Source: CAYQUO01 sp964420835
GTDB taxonomy: Bacteria; Chloroflexota; Anaerolineae; Anaerolineales; Anaerolineaceae
DNA length: 64,000 nucleotides
Direction: 5' to 3'
Assembly: GCA_964420835.1 (NCBI GenBank)
Contig: CAYQUO010000010.1
Span: 41,955 to 105,954 of the forward strand
Every line of letters starts with the position of its first letter. Position 1 is the first letter of the stretch. A model generated the notes under the pieces. The model was not told the DNA's origin, made no database searches, and worked only from the letters and a program-made list of their open reading frames with translations. Positions 52,154-61,140 of this stretch are shown here, piece by piece. The position numbers and the translations under genes are program-made.

Positions 52154-53536
52154 TCATCTTCTTCTATCGCCAATGCCAAATATGTTTGATGGAAGGACAA
52201 TACCGGCGGTTTCTATTTTTTCCATGAACCTGGGACGTAATCCAGTTGGCCGCAACCTGCCAATGACTTTTCCATTATCAATACCAGTTTGTTCAAAAAC
52301 AAAGATATCTGTCAAAGAGATGACGTCACCTTCCATTCCAGTTACTTCGGTAATGCTTGTAATCTTCCGGCTTCCATCCCGCAAACGTTCTTGGTGAACG
52401 ATTAGATGGATAGCAGATGCGATTTGTTCGCGGATGGCACGTGATGGAAGGTCCATACCTGCCATCAGGGTCATTGTTTCTATACGTGAAAGTGTGTCAC
52501 GCGGGCTATTGGAATGGGCGGTGGTCATTGAACCATCATGCCCTGTGTTCATTGCCTGAAGCATGTCCAGCGATGCTTCATCACGGATCTCTCCCACGAT
52601 AATCCGATCTGGGCGCATTCGGAGGGCATTGATTACAAGTTGACGGATTGTAACCTCCCCCTTCCCTTCAATGTTTGGGGGGCGGGATTCAAGTGTTACT
52701 ACATGCTCCTGTCTTAATTGAAGTTCTGCAGCATTCTCAACAGTGATAATGCGTTCATCAGCAGGTATATATCCAGATAGGACATTTAATAAAGTCGTTT
52801 TCCCCGAACCCGTACCTCCGGAAATGACAATATTAATTTTTGAGAGCACACAAGCTTTAAGAAATTCAATCGCTTCGGGTGTTACTGAACCATATTCGAT
52901 TAATTGTGTTACCGTGATTGGAGTTTTTGTAAATTTTCGAATTGTAATTACCGGCCCCACCAAGGAAAGTGGTGGGATGATGGCATTTACCCTGGAGCCG
53001 TCAGGTAATCGAGCATCTACGTATGGACTGGATTCGTCAATCCGTCTGCCAAGCGGCGCAACAATTCGATCGATAATACGCATTACATGTTCGTGAGACT
53101 CAAAACTGGCTGGAACTCGGTAAAGTTTTCCCTTTCTTTCAACATAGATGTTGTTTGGCCCGTTCACCATGATTTCAGTTATTGTTTCTTCTTCCAGTAA
53201 TGGTTGAAGAGGGCCAAGGCCAAGAATTTCCGCTGCTATTTGTTCAAATAGTCGTTTTTTTTCCGGGCCGGTTAGAACAATATTTTCTTCCCTGAGTATT
53301 TGGTCAAACAGGCCCTGAATTGTTTGACGGACTTCAGCAACCTGACTGACATCAGTAGTTGGGTCCAACGATTGTAAAAGTTTCGTTTGGACACGGTTCT
53401 TTAAATCTTGATGTAACCCCTGGTGTTGCTGCCTTGTTGGCAGGGGTTGTCTTGGTGGAGTTGAATTAGGTGTCGATTCCCCTAAATCGTGGGAGCCAAG
53501 AGAGCTGGTTTCTTTTATCCTTTGAAGAATTGACAT
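52154..53536 (-). CDS. tadA: Tad/CpaF secretion ATPase
   Basis: A 460-residue GspE-type ATPase that powers pilus assembly. Walker A ISGGTGSGKTTLLN, a His box, and IIVGEIRDEASLDMLQAMNTGHDGS as Walker B and adjoining region are all present. The N-terminal 60 residues are low-complexity and rich in Gln and Pro. Follows tadZ by 27 bases. Confidence 0.96.
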   Translation of the reverse strand: MSILQRIKETSSLGSHDLGESTPNSTPPRQPLPTRQQHQGLHQDLKNRVQTKLLQSLDPTTDVSQVAEVRQTIQGLFDQILREENIVLTGPEKKRLFEQIAAEILGLGPLQPLLEEETITEIMVNGPNNIYVERKGKLYRVPASFESHEHVMRIIDRIVAPLGRRIDESSPYVDARLPDGSRVNAIIPPLSLVGPVITIRKFTKTPITVTQLIEYGSVTPEAIEFLKACVLSKINIVISGGTGSGKTTLLNVLSGYIPADERIITVENAAELQLRQEHVVTLESRPPNIEGKGEVTIRQLVINALRMRPDRIIVGEIRDEASLDMLQAMNTGHDGSMTTAHSNSPRDTLSRIETMTLMAGMDLPSRAIREQIASAIHLIVHQERLRDGSRKITSITEVTGMEGDVISLTDIFVFEQTGIDNGKVIGRLRPTGLRPRFMEKIETAGIVLPSNIFGIGDRRR

Positions 53537-53563
53537 AGAGAAATTCCCGAGTAAAAGTAACTA

Positions 53564-54793
53564 TCAGGCGGGATTACCTTCTGTTTCCATTACAGATAGC
53601 TGGTTTCTGATCTGTTCCCCTAGGGAGATGACCGCTTTGCTAAATGGGTGGACTTTATTGTTCACAATTATTGGAATTCCATGATTGATGGATGAAGCCA
53701 CCGAAATATCATCATAGGGTATCGTCGCCAAAATGGTTTGTTTTAAGCTGTTGCTAACCCGATCAGGAGATATGGATATTCTCCTGTCATATTGATTCAT
53801 TATGAATAGAATTCTTTCCCTTTTGATTCCGATTGTATCTGCAAATTGAAGGAAAGATTGAGAATTTTTTATTGAGGGAATATCCTGGGTTGTTATCAAT
53901 ACAATCAAGTCAGCGATATCAAGGGTCGCAGCTACGGCTTCCGTTAAATAAGGGGTTGTGTCTACCACGATAAACGAATAAATTCGGCGAAGGAACTGAA
54001 GCAATCTGCTAAATTGATCACCGGAAACTTGACTGGTTATATCCAAAGTCGCAGGAGCGGCAAAGATCGATACTCCTGTCGCAGGGTGCTTAATTGCAAC
54101 TTCCTCGACAACCTCATCGTCAATCTCATCAATCCGTTGAGCAAGGTCAAGAATGGTGTTTCTAACCTGGCTGCTCATAAAGATTGCAACATCGCCATTT
54201 TGTAGGTTGCCATCCACCAGGCAGGTCGATCCTTCGTTTTGTAATGTAATTGCCAGGTTTGTCGCTAAAGTGGTGCATCCGGTGCCGCCTTTTGGGCTGT
54301 ATATTACAATCACTTTTCCTAATTGTTTATACTGTAAGGAACCTGTTAATGAAATTGGACCTAAAGCACCAGTTTTTTTAATTACATTGTTCAGCTTTTC
54401 ACGTTCCTCGACAGCCACCGCCCCAGCTTTTTTTACAGCTGCGATTAATTCCTCTATTGATGGAGGTTTGGGGAGGAAATTACGTGCCCCTGCAACCATG
54501 GCTTCGCGCATATAGTTTGAATCAGTTTGAACAGACAGGATCACAACCTGTGTAGTCGGTAATTTTCTGCGAATTTCCTCAGTCGCCTTTATGCCATCCA
54601 TATCCGGCATGTTAATATCCATAATGACAACATCAGGATTTAATTGGGTTGATAGCTCAATGCCTTCCTTCCCATTCCGAGCAGCTCCAACTACTTCAAT
54701 AGTTTTTTCGAATTGTAAAAGTCGTTGAATGTTTTCTCGGGTTTCTGAGATGTCGTCTATGATTAATACTCGGATAGTTTCCTGGTCTGGCAT
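53564..54793 (-). CDS. TadZ/CpaE-like ATPase with response-regulator receiver domain
   Basis: A 409-residue protein. Residues 5-125 are an intact receiver domain: acidic pair D13/D14, phosphoacceptor D59 in VIMDINMPDMDG and a conserved Lys in FLPKPP. Residues about 160-400 are a MinD/ParA-type domain with a deviant P-loop, SPKGGTGCTTLATN. TadZ proteins place the pilus machinery at the cell pole. Here the receiver residues are all kept, so control by phosphorylation is possible. No histidine kinase is nearby. Confidence 0.92.
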   Translation of the reverse strand: MPDQETIRVLIIDDISETRENIQRLLQFEKTIEVVGAARNGKEGIELSTQLNPDVVIMDINMPDMDGIKATEEIRRKLPTTQVVILSVQTDSNYMREAMVAGARNFLPKPPSIEELIAAVKKAGAVAVEEREKLNNVIKKTGALGPISLTGSLQYKQLGKVIVIYSPKGGTGCTTLATNLAITLQNEGSTCLVDGNLQNGDVAIFMSSQVRNTILDLAQRIDEIDDEVVEEVAIKHPATGVSIFAAPATLDITSQVSGDQFSRLLQFLRRIYSFIVVDTTPYLTEAVAATLDIADLIVLITTQDIPSIKNSQSFLQFADTIGIKRERILFIMNQYDRRISISPDRVSNSLKQTILATIPYDDISVASSINHGIPIIVNNKVHPFSKAVISLGEQIRNQLSVMETEGNPA

Positions 54794-54866
54794 TTTTTCT
54801 CCGGCGCACTATTATTGTATTGTTGAAGAGCGGCTGAACGAATGCATACTATTGTGCAATCAATGA

Positions 54867-55976
54867 TCAGGGAGAGACTGAAGGAGATAAAGCATCCGTT
54901 CGAGGTTCAAAGCCATATGGCAACTTGGCTGGATAAGGTATGGCATATTGATCCATTATGAATTGGGTGGTTGCTGCCTCGGTGAGGATCTCTTGATGGT
55001 CACCTGCAGAACGCATGGCGAGGTTGATTTTTGCACCAGATTCCATTAACCAGTATAAAGTCACTGCATCTTGGGGTGTCACAACTACGGTGATAATATT
55101 GGGCTCATTTGTTTCCTGCTTCTCTGGCTGTGCGGCTTGATTTGATTCCGCTGTTGGGGTGGGTGCCGCAGAGGTTTGCGTTTTTTCCTTAGCGCTGCCT
55201 TCAAATTCTCCCACCCAAAGCACCAATGCATCCTGGACTAAAGTCTGAGTCACCAACCTTGGGCGTTGTTTTTCTGATGGTATCACGTAGACAGCTTGGT
55301 TCAGCGATGGGTCGAGTTCGGTTCTCCCTTGTGCCGAAACTTCACCTCCAGATGTTACGATAATTGTCTCGGTTGTTGATTCGCCTATGGTATTTTCAGT
55401 GCTGATTTTTGTTGTAGAGCCGGGTGCCAGAACCGAAGCGGTAAAATTGGGCAAGTGGGTTTGAAAGTCAGCATCCATGTCTGTGATGAGAAAGGCTCCA
55501 AGAATGTTGACATGATCACCTGAATGGAGCCCGTACGCGACCGAAGAAAATTTGGTGAGAGGAAGGGCTATCGCGACCATACCGGATGGTATTTGCACGG
55601 CTGAGGTGGAGCCCACAGGAATGTCTGTGAGTAATGTTGAGATGAGCGGAGTGCCTTGTGGAAGATCGATTTTTGAGCGAAGCCCAACAACAGAGTTGAC
55701 ATCGGTATAGAACAACCCATCGACCATTTCTGATTGTGGATAGGATATGGTTGTAAGCACATCCGCTGTTAATGGTGTATCCCTTTGGATGGGTTGTGCC
55801 AATATTACTATTTTTACCAGGGTTTCCCGTGGTTGGATGGTCGGTGTTAATTCTGTTTGTGTTTGTCTGCCTAACAATTGTTTTCGCAATAAAACACCGG
55901 CCAATACAAGTATGAACACGAGCATGATTGCCAATATAATCAGAATTCTTCCACTTCGACGCCGCCCAGAAGCCAT
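54867..55976 (-). CDS. cpaB: Flp pilus assembly protein CpaB (RcpC)
   Basis: A 369-residue protein with an Arg-rich start, one membrane helix (about 10-30) and a SAF domain (about 50-160), then a long Thr/Ser-rich region. Part of the Tad machine. No secretin (RcpA) gene is present, which fits a cell without a classical outer membrane. AAGGAGG before the ATG. Confidence 0.92.
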   Translation of the reverse strand: MASGRRRSGRILIILAIMLVFILVLAGVLLRKQLLGRQTQTELTPTIQPRETLVKIVILAQPIQRDTPLTADVLTTISYPQSEMVDGLFYTDVNSVVGLRSKIDLPQGTPLISTLLTDIPVGSTSAVQIPSGMVAIALPLTKFSSVAYGLHSGDHVNILGAFLITDMDADFQTHLPNFTASVLAPGSTTKISTENTIGESTTETIIVTSGGEVSAQGRTELDPSLNQAVYVIPSEKQRPRLVTQTLVQDALVLWVGEFEGSAKEKTQTSAAPTPTAESNQAAQPEKQETNEPNIITVVVTPQDAVTLYWLMESGAKINLAMRSAGDHQEILTEAATTQFIMDQYAIPYPAKLPYGFEPRTDALSPSVSP

Positions 55977-56064
55977 GGTATCCTCCTTGCGTGTAGGTTC
56001 CCTCTAACCCGAATTAATTACCAATTAATTACCAGCGTTGCATTTTTAAGACCAAAGTATTTTA

Positions 56065-56070
56065 ATTATA
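56065..56070 (-). promoter_or_regulatory. Candidate -10 of the cpaB-tad unit
   Basis: Minus strand: TATAAT at 56065-56070 between the flp terminator and cpaB. No clear -35. It would let the assembly genes be expressed separately from the abundant pilin. Confidence 0.35.
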
Positions 56071-56129
56071 CGGCACTTTTTAAAAGTTGAATGCAATTAT
56101 TAGCGGATAAAAAGAATAAACTATGTTCC

Positions 56130-56167
56130 AAAAAAAAAGACCCTGAAATGCCAGGGTCTTTTTTTTT
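56130..56167 (-). terminator. Terminator after the pilin gene
   Basis: AAAGACCCTG, six-base loop, CAGGGTCTTT inside long A and T runs (nine T after the stem on the minus strand). It lies 13 bases beyond the pilin stop and would restrict most transcription to the pilin. Confidence 0.9.
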
Positions 56168-56179
56168 ATTATTGTTACT

Positions 56180-56326
56180 TTAGATTGAGTTAACAATCTC
56201 GCTAAAGACATTGCCAATTGCGGGGCCAAGCAGGGCTAAAATAACAATCACAACAACTGCCACCAAGACAAGAATCAAAGCGTATTCTACAAGACCCTGG
56301 CCCTTTTCTTTCGGTGCAAATAACAT
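56180..56326 (-). CDS. flp: Flp-type pilin (type IVb prepilin)
   Basis: A 48-residue prepilin, MLFAPKEKGQGLVEYALIL at the N-terminus followed by a hydrophobic helix (about 16-36). The cleavage site is between G9 and Q10, leaving Glu at +5 and Tyr at +6, the signature of Flp pilins. AAGGAGGTGAAAACAA is an excellent ribosome site. The gene has its own promoter and a strong terminator. It is the structural subunit for the Tad machinery encoded downstream. Confidence 0.95.
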   Translation of the reverse strand: MLFAPKEKGQGLVEYALILVLVAVVVIVILALLGPAIGNVFSEIVNSI

Positions 56327-56378
56327 TTGTTTTCACCTCCTTCCTCTGTAAGAATGTACTTCCAAATTACTAAGGCAT

Positions 56379-56406
56379 ATTATAAGGATTTTTATAATTG
56401 AGGCAA
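56379..56406 (-). promoter_or_regulatory. Promoter of flp
   Basis: Minus strand: TTGCCT (56401-56406), 16 bases, TATAAT (56379-56384), with a leader of about 45 bases. Confidence 0.7.
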
Positions 56407-56738
56407 GAAAAATTGCATTACAAACACCTTACAGTGCGATCTAAAAAAACCCCCTACACTCATTGTTCATTAGAAGCAAGACAGTAAATAATTTTGACCG
56501 GATTGAAATATTGGCGAGGGTACAAAGCAAGTTGTCACCTGGAGGCATGCTCCAACAGTTACATGTTTATAATTCTGGTTGGTGCCGAAATGGAGGGCAG
56601 GTTCACGGTTTTCACCACCTATTACAGCATCGGATCTCGGCAAGGGCAGCAAACAATCGGAATTAATTCAACCGGAGGAACCGCGAATATATCCGGACAA
56701 TGGATATTTTCACGGACGTCACTTTCTTTAGTAAGGTG

Positions 56739-56767
56739 TTGTTACCTCAATCTTTTCACGCTATAAT
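56739..56767 (+). promoter_or_regulatory. Promoter of the SPFH unit
   Basis: TTGTTA (56739-56744), 17 bases, TATAAT (56762-56767), about 65 bases before the ATG at 56840. Confidence 0.75.
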
Positions 56768-56839
56768 GGAAAAAATCTTTGTTTCATTAATAACTCAATA
56801 TATATATTTGGATGGACCAATCAACGAAAAGGAGGAGTA

Positions 56840-57373
56840 ATGAACGATATTTTTAATCAAGTGACAAGTGATCAGGATTTTATTAAGAAAATTATTGGAA
56901 AAATTCCGGGTTTTAACGGTTATATTGAAAGGCAGAATCGTCGTGCATCCGATTACCTTCTGCGACAGGTTATTGCGGAGAGATATGAAGAACAATGGAA
57001 GCGGGTTTCTGCCGTTCAAAGGGAAATGATTTCTCAAGGTGACATTGTTAGCATTGATGATTTAGAAGCCGCAGCAGTCAAAATTCGTCAGTTTGTTGAC
57101 CGTGTAAAAAATGCCGCTTACGGCTACGCCAGTTTTTTTGAAAACATAAAAGTGGGGGAAGATCAATTATCGAAAATATATGAATATGATTCTGCCCTTC
57201 TGCAAGGTATCGACGAGGTATCCCGGGCTGTTGATAATATTGAGGCATCACTTGGAACGGATGGTCTGCCTGCAGCAATACGCAACCTTGTCACAATCGC
57301 CGGAAATGCAGTGGAAGCATTTAATCGCAGGGCTGAAGTAATTCTTGGACAGGAAACTACACATTCGCAATAA
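56840..57373 (+). CDS. Unknown protein, partner of the SPFH protein
   Basis: A 177-residue, mostly helical protein with heptad-like stretches (about 60-100 and 110-165) suggesting coiled coils. AAAAGGAGGAGTA gives a strong ribosome site. It is 34 bases upstream of the SPFH gene and under one promoter with it. I do not recognise the family. A soluble adaptor for the SPFH protein is a reasonable guess. Confidence 0.75.
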   Translation: MNDIFNQVTSDQDFIKKIIGKIPGFNGYIERQNRRASDYLLRQVIAERYEEQWKRVSAVQREMISQGDIVSIDDLEAAAVKIRQFVDRVKNAAYGYASFFENIKVGEDQLSKIYEYDSALLQGIDEVSRAVDNIEASLGTDGLPAAIRNLVTIAGNAVEAFNRRAEVILGQETTHSQ

Positions 57374-57407
57374 TGTTAACACGGAAAATAAGAAAGGGAA
57401 AAATATT

Positions 57408-58457
57408 ATGGCCAGAATTTTTGATGTAGTCGAATACCCCAGCGAAATGACCGATGAATTGGTACATCGCTTTCCTGAGGCTGGCGTCGCAGACTTGCGT
57501 ATTGGCTCACAGGTGATCGTTCGGCAAGCTCAAAAGGCGGTTTTTGTACGCGGCGGTCAAGCACTCGATGTTTTCAACCCTGGAACACATACAATTGTTA
57601 CCGCGAACATTCCCAAACTGATTGATCTTATTGGCAAAGCTTTTAACGAACGAACTCCATTTGTCGCTGAGGTTTATTTTGTATCGATGAAAGAATTTGC
57701 CGATAGAAAATGGGGAACACCTCAACCAATTATTGTCCGAAACCCGGGAATGGGGCTTGGGGTTGCTCTTCTTCAGGGATTTGGCACTTATGCATTTCAG
57801 GTGGCTGACCCCCTTCAATTGATCAATCAGATCGTGGGAGCCAAGGCCTCTTTTACCATTTCAGAATTTGAGAATCGTCTAAAATCCATGCTCCTTTCTA
57901 AACTTCAGGATCTTCTCGGTGAAACAGCGGCCAATAAGAGTGTTGTAGAACTTATCGGGCTGACCGACGAACTAAGCGCTGGTGTTCGTGCAAAAGCCCA
58001 GGATGATTTTGCCGCTCTTGGATTAACCTTGAAATCTTTCTACATTGCCAACCTGAAACCTTCTGATAAATCAGCGGAAGAGCTACGCGCCATGGGCATG
58101 CTCGATATGGCGACATATACCCAATTACAAGCAGCCGATGCTCTAAGAGATGCAGCGCAAAATCCAAGCGGCGGCGCAGGGTTGACAGCCGGTATTGGTG
58201 CTGGAATGGGGATTGGGAATGTTCTAAGCCAGTCCATTAGTGGTATGGCCGGTGCTGCCTCTGGGACAGGAGCCGCTCCAAGCAGTAGCCCCCAGGTGAT
58301 CCCTGACGTCATGACGCCCTCTGAAGCTGCGGCAATTATGCGGGTTTCTGAAGAAGATGTCATTGCTGCAATTACAGCTGGTGATTTAAAAGCGCGCAAG
58401 ATTGGCTCGGCATATCGGATTAGCAAAGAAGCAATAGAGGCATTCCTTAAAGGTTGA
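57408..58457 (+). CDS. SPFH-domain protein with C-terminal excisionase-like helix-turn-helix
   Basis: A 349-residue protein. An SPFH (YdjI/virion core protein-like) domain covers about 1-240. A Gly/Ala/Ser-rich linker (about 252-298) leads to MTPSEAAAIMRVSEEDVIAA and RKIGSAYRISKEAIEAFL (302-348), an excisionase/MerR-type helix-turn-helix. YdjI-like proteins more often end in a zinc ribbon. I start at 57408 (MARIFDVVEYP), where the SPFH domain begins. A longer reading overlaps the previous gene. SPFH proteins form membrane-associated rings; what the helix-turn-helix binds is unknown. Confidence 0.85.
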   Translation: MARIFDVVEYPSEMTDELVHRFPEAGVADLRIGSQVIVRQAQKAVFVRGGQALDVFNPGTHTIVTANIPKLIDLIGKAFNERTPFVAEVYFVSMKEFADRKWGTPQPIIVRNPGMGLGVALLQGFGTYAFQVADPLQLINQIVGAKASFTISEFENRLKSMLLSKLQDLLGETAANKSVVELIGLTDELSAGVRAKAQDDFAALGLTLKSFYIANLKPSDKSAEELRAMGMLDMATYTQLQAADALRDAAQNPSGGAGLTAGIGAGMGIGNVLSQSISGMAGAASGTGAAPSSSPQVIPDVMTPSEAAAIMRVSEEDVIAAITAGDLKARKIGSAYRISKEAIEAFLKG

Positions 58458-58481
58458 TCAACCAAATTCCATCAATTGATC

Positions 58482-58519
58482 ATAGGCTAACCTGAATTAT
58501 GGGTAGCCTATTTTTTTTT
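58482..58519 (+). terminator. Terminator after the SPFH gene
   Basis: ATAGGCTA, 14-base loop region, TAGCCTAT followed by nine T. Confidence 0.8.
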
Positions 58520-58636
58520 AAAATCACCGTTTCGAAATTATCCTGGTTCAAATGCGATTTTCAATAAATTGGACAATGATAGAATCTTACAAGGTATAAG
58601 TCAATGTAACCACCAAATTATATTTGGACACAAATT

Positions 58637-59770
58637 ATGAAATTGTATGAATGCCAAGCAAAGACCATATTCAAACAATTTGGAATACCCATTCCAAAAG
58701 GTCGAATTGCGAGTAATGCCAGGTCTGCAAAGCGAATATCAGAGGAGTTGGGCGGTAAGGTTGTGATTAAAGCCCAGATATTAACAGGAGGCAGAGGAAA
58801 GGCGGGAGGCATTCAACCTGTTCAAACCCCGGAAGAAGCTTATGTTGTCACCTCAAAAATATTATCCATGAAAATTCATGGCCTGCCGGTAAAAAAAATA
58901 CTAGTTGAAGAAATTGTTGATTTTTCACGGGAAATGTACCTTGGTTTGTTTGTTGACAGGACAGAGAAGCAGCATGTTATCCTGTCATCGAAAACAGGGG
59001 GAATCAATATAGAGAATAGAATAATGGATGATCCAAAGAGTCTTCACTATTTTCCTATCGACCTTTTACTTGGGCTTCAGGAATACAAAATTCGAGAAAT
59101 TGCGATCTCTTTGGATATCCCCAAGGAATTGTGGATGCCATTTTCCACAATATGTTCAGGCTTATATAATGCTTATAAGAAAAACGATGCCATACTGGCG
59201 GAGATTAATCCTCTTGTTTTGACAACTGATAATCATTTAAAAGCTCTTGATGGGAAGATGACCATCGACGATAATGCGCTGTTCCGTCAACCCCAGTTCG
59301 TGGATTGCTGTGACATGGGAACTCAATCTGAATTTGAACAGCAAGCAAATAAAACCGGCCTCTCATTTTTCAGTTTACATGGGAATATTGGGTGTATGGT
59401 TAATGGAGCAGGCCTTGCTTTGGCGACCATGGACATGATTCAACAATTTGGAGGCATGCCTTCAAATTTCATGGATCTTGGTGGGGGCGCAGGAGTGGAA
59501 AAGGTGAAGGCTGGATTGCAAAGCATATTGACAAATCCGAGAGTCCGATCAGTATTAATTAATATTTTTGGTGGAATTACACGGTGTGATACAGTGGCAA
59601 GAGGTTTGGCGGATGCCATTGATGATATTAGACCAAATATTCCAATAGTTGCGAGGTTGGTTGGAACAAATATGTTGGAAGCAAAAAATATTCTTATCAA
59701 TAAGCATTTAATTTGGGCAGACACACTGGTGGACGCAGTGCAAAATGCAATAGATGCTGCAAATGGATGA
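58637..59770 (+). CDS. sucC: Succinate-CoA ligase, beta subunit
   Basis: A 377-residue ATP-grasp subunit that phosphorylates and ligates succinate and CoA with SucD. MKLYECQAKTIFKQFGIP is the normal start; GGRGKAGGIQ and the C-terminal NFMDLGGGAGVEKV and NIFGGITRCD motifs are conserved. The stop overlaps the sucD start (ATGA). Confidence 0.95.
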   Translation: MKLYECQAKTIFKQFGIPIPKGRIASNARSAKRISEELGGKVVIKAQILTGGRGKAGGIQPVQTPEEAYVVTSKILSMKIHGLPVKKILVEEIVDFSREMYLGLFVDRTEKQHVILSSKTGGINIENRIMDDPKSLHYFPIDLLLGLQEYKIREIAISLDIPKELWMPFSTICSGLYNAYKKNDAILAEINPLVLTTDNHLKALDGKMTIDDNALFRQPQFVDCCDMGTQSEFEQQANKTGLSFFSLHGNIGCMVNGAGLALATMDMIQQFGGMPSNFMDLGGGAGVEKVKAGLQSILTNPRVRSVLINIFGGITRCDTVARGLADAIDDIRPNIPIVARLVGTNMLEAKNILINKHLIWADTLVDAVQNAIDAANG

Positions 59771-60645
59771 TTGTCATGGGGATATTGATTAATTCGCAAA
59801 CACGTGTACTTGTCCAAGGGATAACAGGAAAGGAAGGGGAATATCATACTAAGCGCATGATTCAGTATGGAACAAATATTGTTGCCGGTGTTACACCTGG
59901 CAAAGGAGGTGATTGGGTACAGGAGGGAAAAATCCCGGTTTTCGATTCTATAAGAAATGCGGTTGAAGCAACTGGTGCCAATTCATCCGTAATATTTGTT
60001 CCCGCATGTTATGCTGCCGATGCCATCCTTGAAGCTGCAGAATTTGGAATGCCATTAATTACCTGCATTACTGAAGGTATTCCAATACACGACATGGTAC
60101 ATATCCAAAGCTACCTGAAACCGAGAAACGTTCGACTATTGGGCCCGAACAGTCCGGGGATTCTCACACCAGGAGAGGCAAAAGTGGGAATTATTCCTGG
60201 AGAAATTACAATGCCAGGGCGTATAGGCGTGGTATCCCGGTCTGGTACTTTAACCTATGAAGTGCTTTATGCTTTGAAAAAAGCTGGCGAGGGTGTGTCC
60301 ACTTGTGTCGGGATTGGCGGAGATATGATCCTTGGCACGGGTTTTGAAGAGGTATTATCCTTGTTTGAAGCAGATGCCAATACAGAAGCGGTTGTCTTAA
60401 TTGGTGAGATAGGGGGAACACATGAAGAAAAAGCTGCAGAATTTATTGAACAATCGATGACTAAACCAGTGGTTGCTTACGTTGCAGGAAAAACAGCCCC
60501 AGTTGGACGTCGTATGGGGCACGCAGGGGCATTAGTGGAAATAGGATCTGGAAAGGCTGAAAACAAAATTAGTGCCTTAAAATCGGCTGGCGTTGTAATT
60601 GCAAGCCACCCGGAAGAAGTATCTGAATTGGTAGCCCGTTTATAA
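59767..60645 (+). CDS. sucD: Succinate-CoA ligase, alpha subunit
   Basis: A 292-residue CoA-binding subunit. VQGITGKEGEYHTKRM is the start of the CoA-binding domain, and RRMGHAGALVE near the C-terminus carries the active-site His that is phosphorylated. Start chosen at the ATG overlapping the sucC stop by four bases; the ATG at 59776 is an alternative. The pair interconverts succinyl-CoA and succinate with ATP or GTP. Confidence 0.95.
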   Translation: MIVMGILINSQTRVLVQGITGKEGEYHTKRMIQYGTNIVAGVTPGKGGDWVQEGKIPVFDSIRNAVEATGANSSVIFVPACYAADAILEAAEFGMPLITCITEGIPIHDMVHIQSYLKPRNVRLLGPNSPGILTPGEAKVGIIPGEITMPGRIGVVSRSGTLTYEVLYALKKAGEGVSTCVGIGGDMILGTGFEEVLSLFEADANTEAVVLIGEIGGTHEEKAAEFIEQSMTKPVVAYVAGKTAPVGRRMGHAGALVEIGSGKAENKISALKSAGVVIASHPEEVSELVARL

Positions 60646-60650
60646 CATTA

Positions 60651-60689
60651 AAAAAAACTGTACGACACTATTAGATGGTGTCGTACAGT
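60651..60689 (-). terminator. Terminator of the acyl carrier protein gene
   Basis: Minus strand: ACTGTACGACAC, nine-base loop, GTGTCGTACAGT then TTTTTTT. A perfect 12-bp stem 18 bases beyond the gene. On the plus strand there is no T run. Confidence 0.85.
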
Positions 60690-60706
60690 GCATGGCAACA
60701 GGATAA

Positions 60707-60946
60707 TTATTGCTTGTGGCTATCAATATATTTTACGGCATCATTAACTGATTTGATCGTCCTTGCATCTTCATCAGAGATGTTAATCCCAAATTTCTCG
60801 CAAAACCCGTCAATCAGAAAAAATTGATCCATTGAGTCAGCTTTAAGGTCCTCAATAAACTGGCTTTCTGGCGTAATTGAATTGGGATCCACTTTAAGAA
60901 CATCTACAATAACGGCTTTTACGGCATCTAATGTATCACTCATCAT
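60707..60946 (-). CDS. acpP: Acyl carrier protein
   Basis: A 79-residue acyl carrier protein. The phosphopantetheine attachment site is Ser38 in KADSMDQF, where most ACPs have DSLD; Met after Ser is a mild variation. Other blocks (ESQFIEDL, FGINISDEDA, SVNDAVKYI) are typical. It stands alone, not beside fatty-acid genes, so its partner enzymes are elsewhere. Confidence 0.94.
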   Translation of the reverse strand: MMSDTLDAVKAVIVDVLKVDPNSITPESQFIEDLKADSMDQFFLIDGFCEKFGINISDEDARTIKSVNDAVKYIDSHKQ

Positions 60947-60978
60947 AGCCTCCTAAGGATAAATATTCCATTACGTAA

Positions 60979-61006
60979 ATTGTAATTTGTAAACAAGATA
61001 TGTCAA
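60979..61006 (-). promoter_or_regulatory. Promoter of the acyl carrier protein gene
   Basis: Minus strand: perfect TTGACA (61001-61006), 16 bases, TACAAT (60979-60984). Confidence 0.65.
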
Positions 61007-61092
61007 GTGAAATTATAGGAAAATTGATATAAATATATGATGGATTATAAAGGTCTACAAAAACTAATCCGGTTAAAAGATACCCTCTCTGG

Positions 61093-61098
61093 TATACT
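61093..61098 (+). promoter_or_regulatory. Candidate extended -10 promoter of fni
   Basis: TGGTATACT is a TGn-TATACT element about 45 bases before the TTG start; no good -35. Confidence 0.4.
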
Positions 61099-61140
61099 CA
61101 AAAATAATTACAAATCGAAGTTGTTGATGAAAAAATCATC

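Larger units (their letters stand above)
56327..56839. other. 513-base gap between flp and the SPFH pair
   Basis: No convincing gene. It holds two divergent promoters near its ends. An open frame of 90 codons at 56494-56766 has no ribosome site, resembles nothing and runs into the plus-strand promoter, so I do not call it a gene. The centre (56440-56700) shows no structure I can identify. Confidence 0.6.

Noticed and set aside
56494..56766. 90-codon open frame upstream of the SPFH unit
   Set aside because: No ribosome site, no resemblance to known proteins, and its end overlaps a good promoter.
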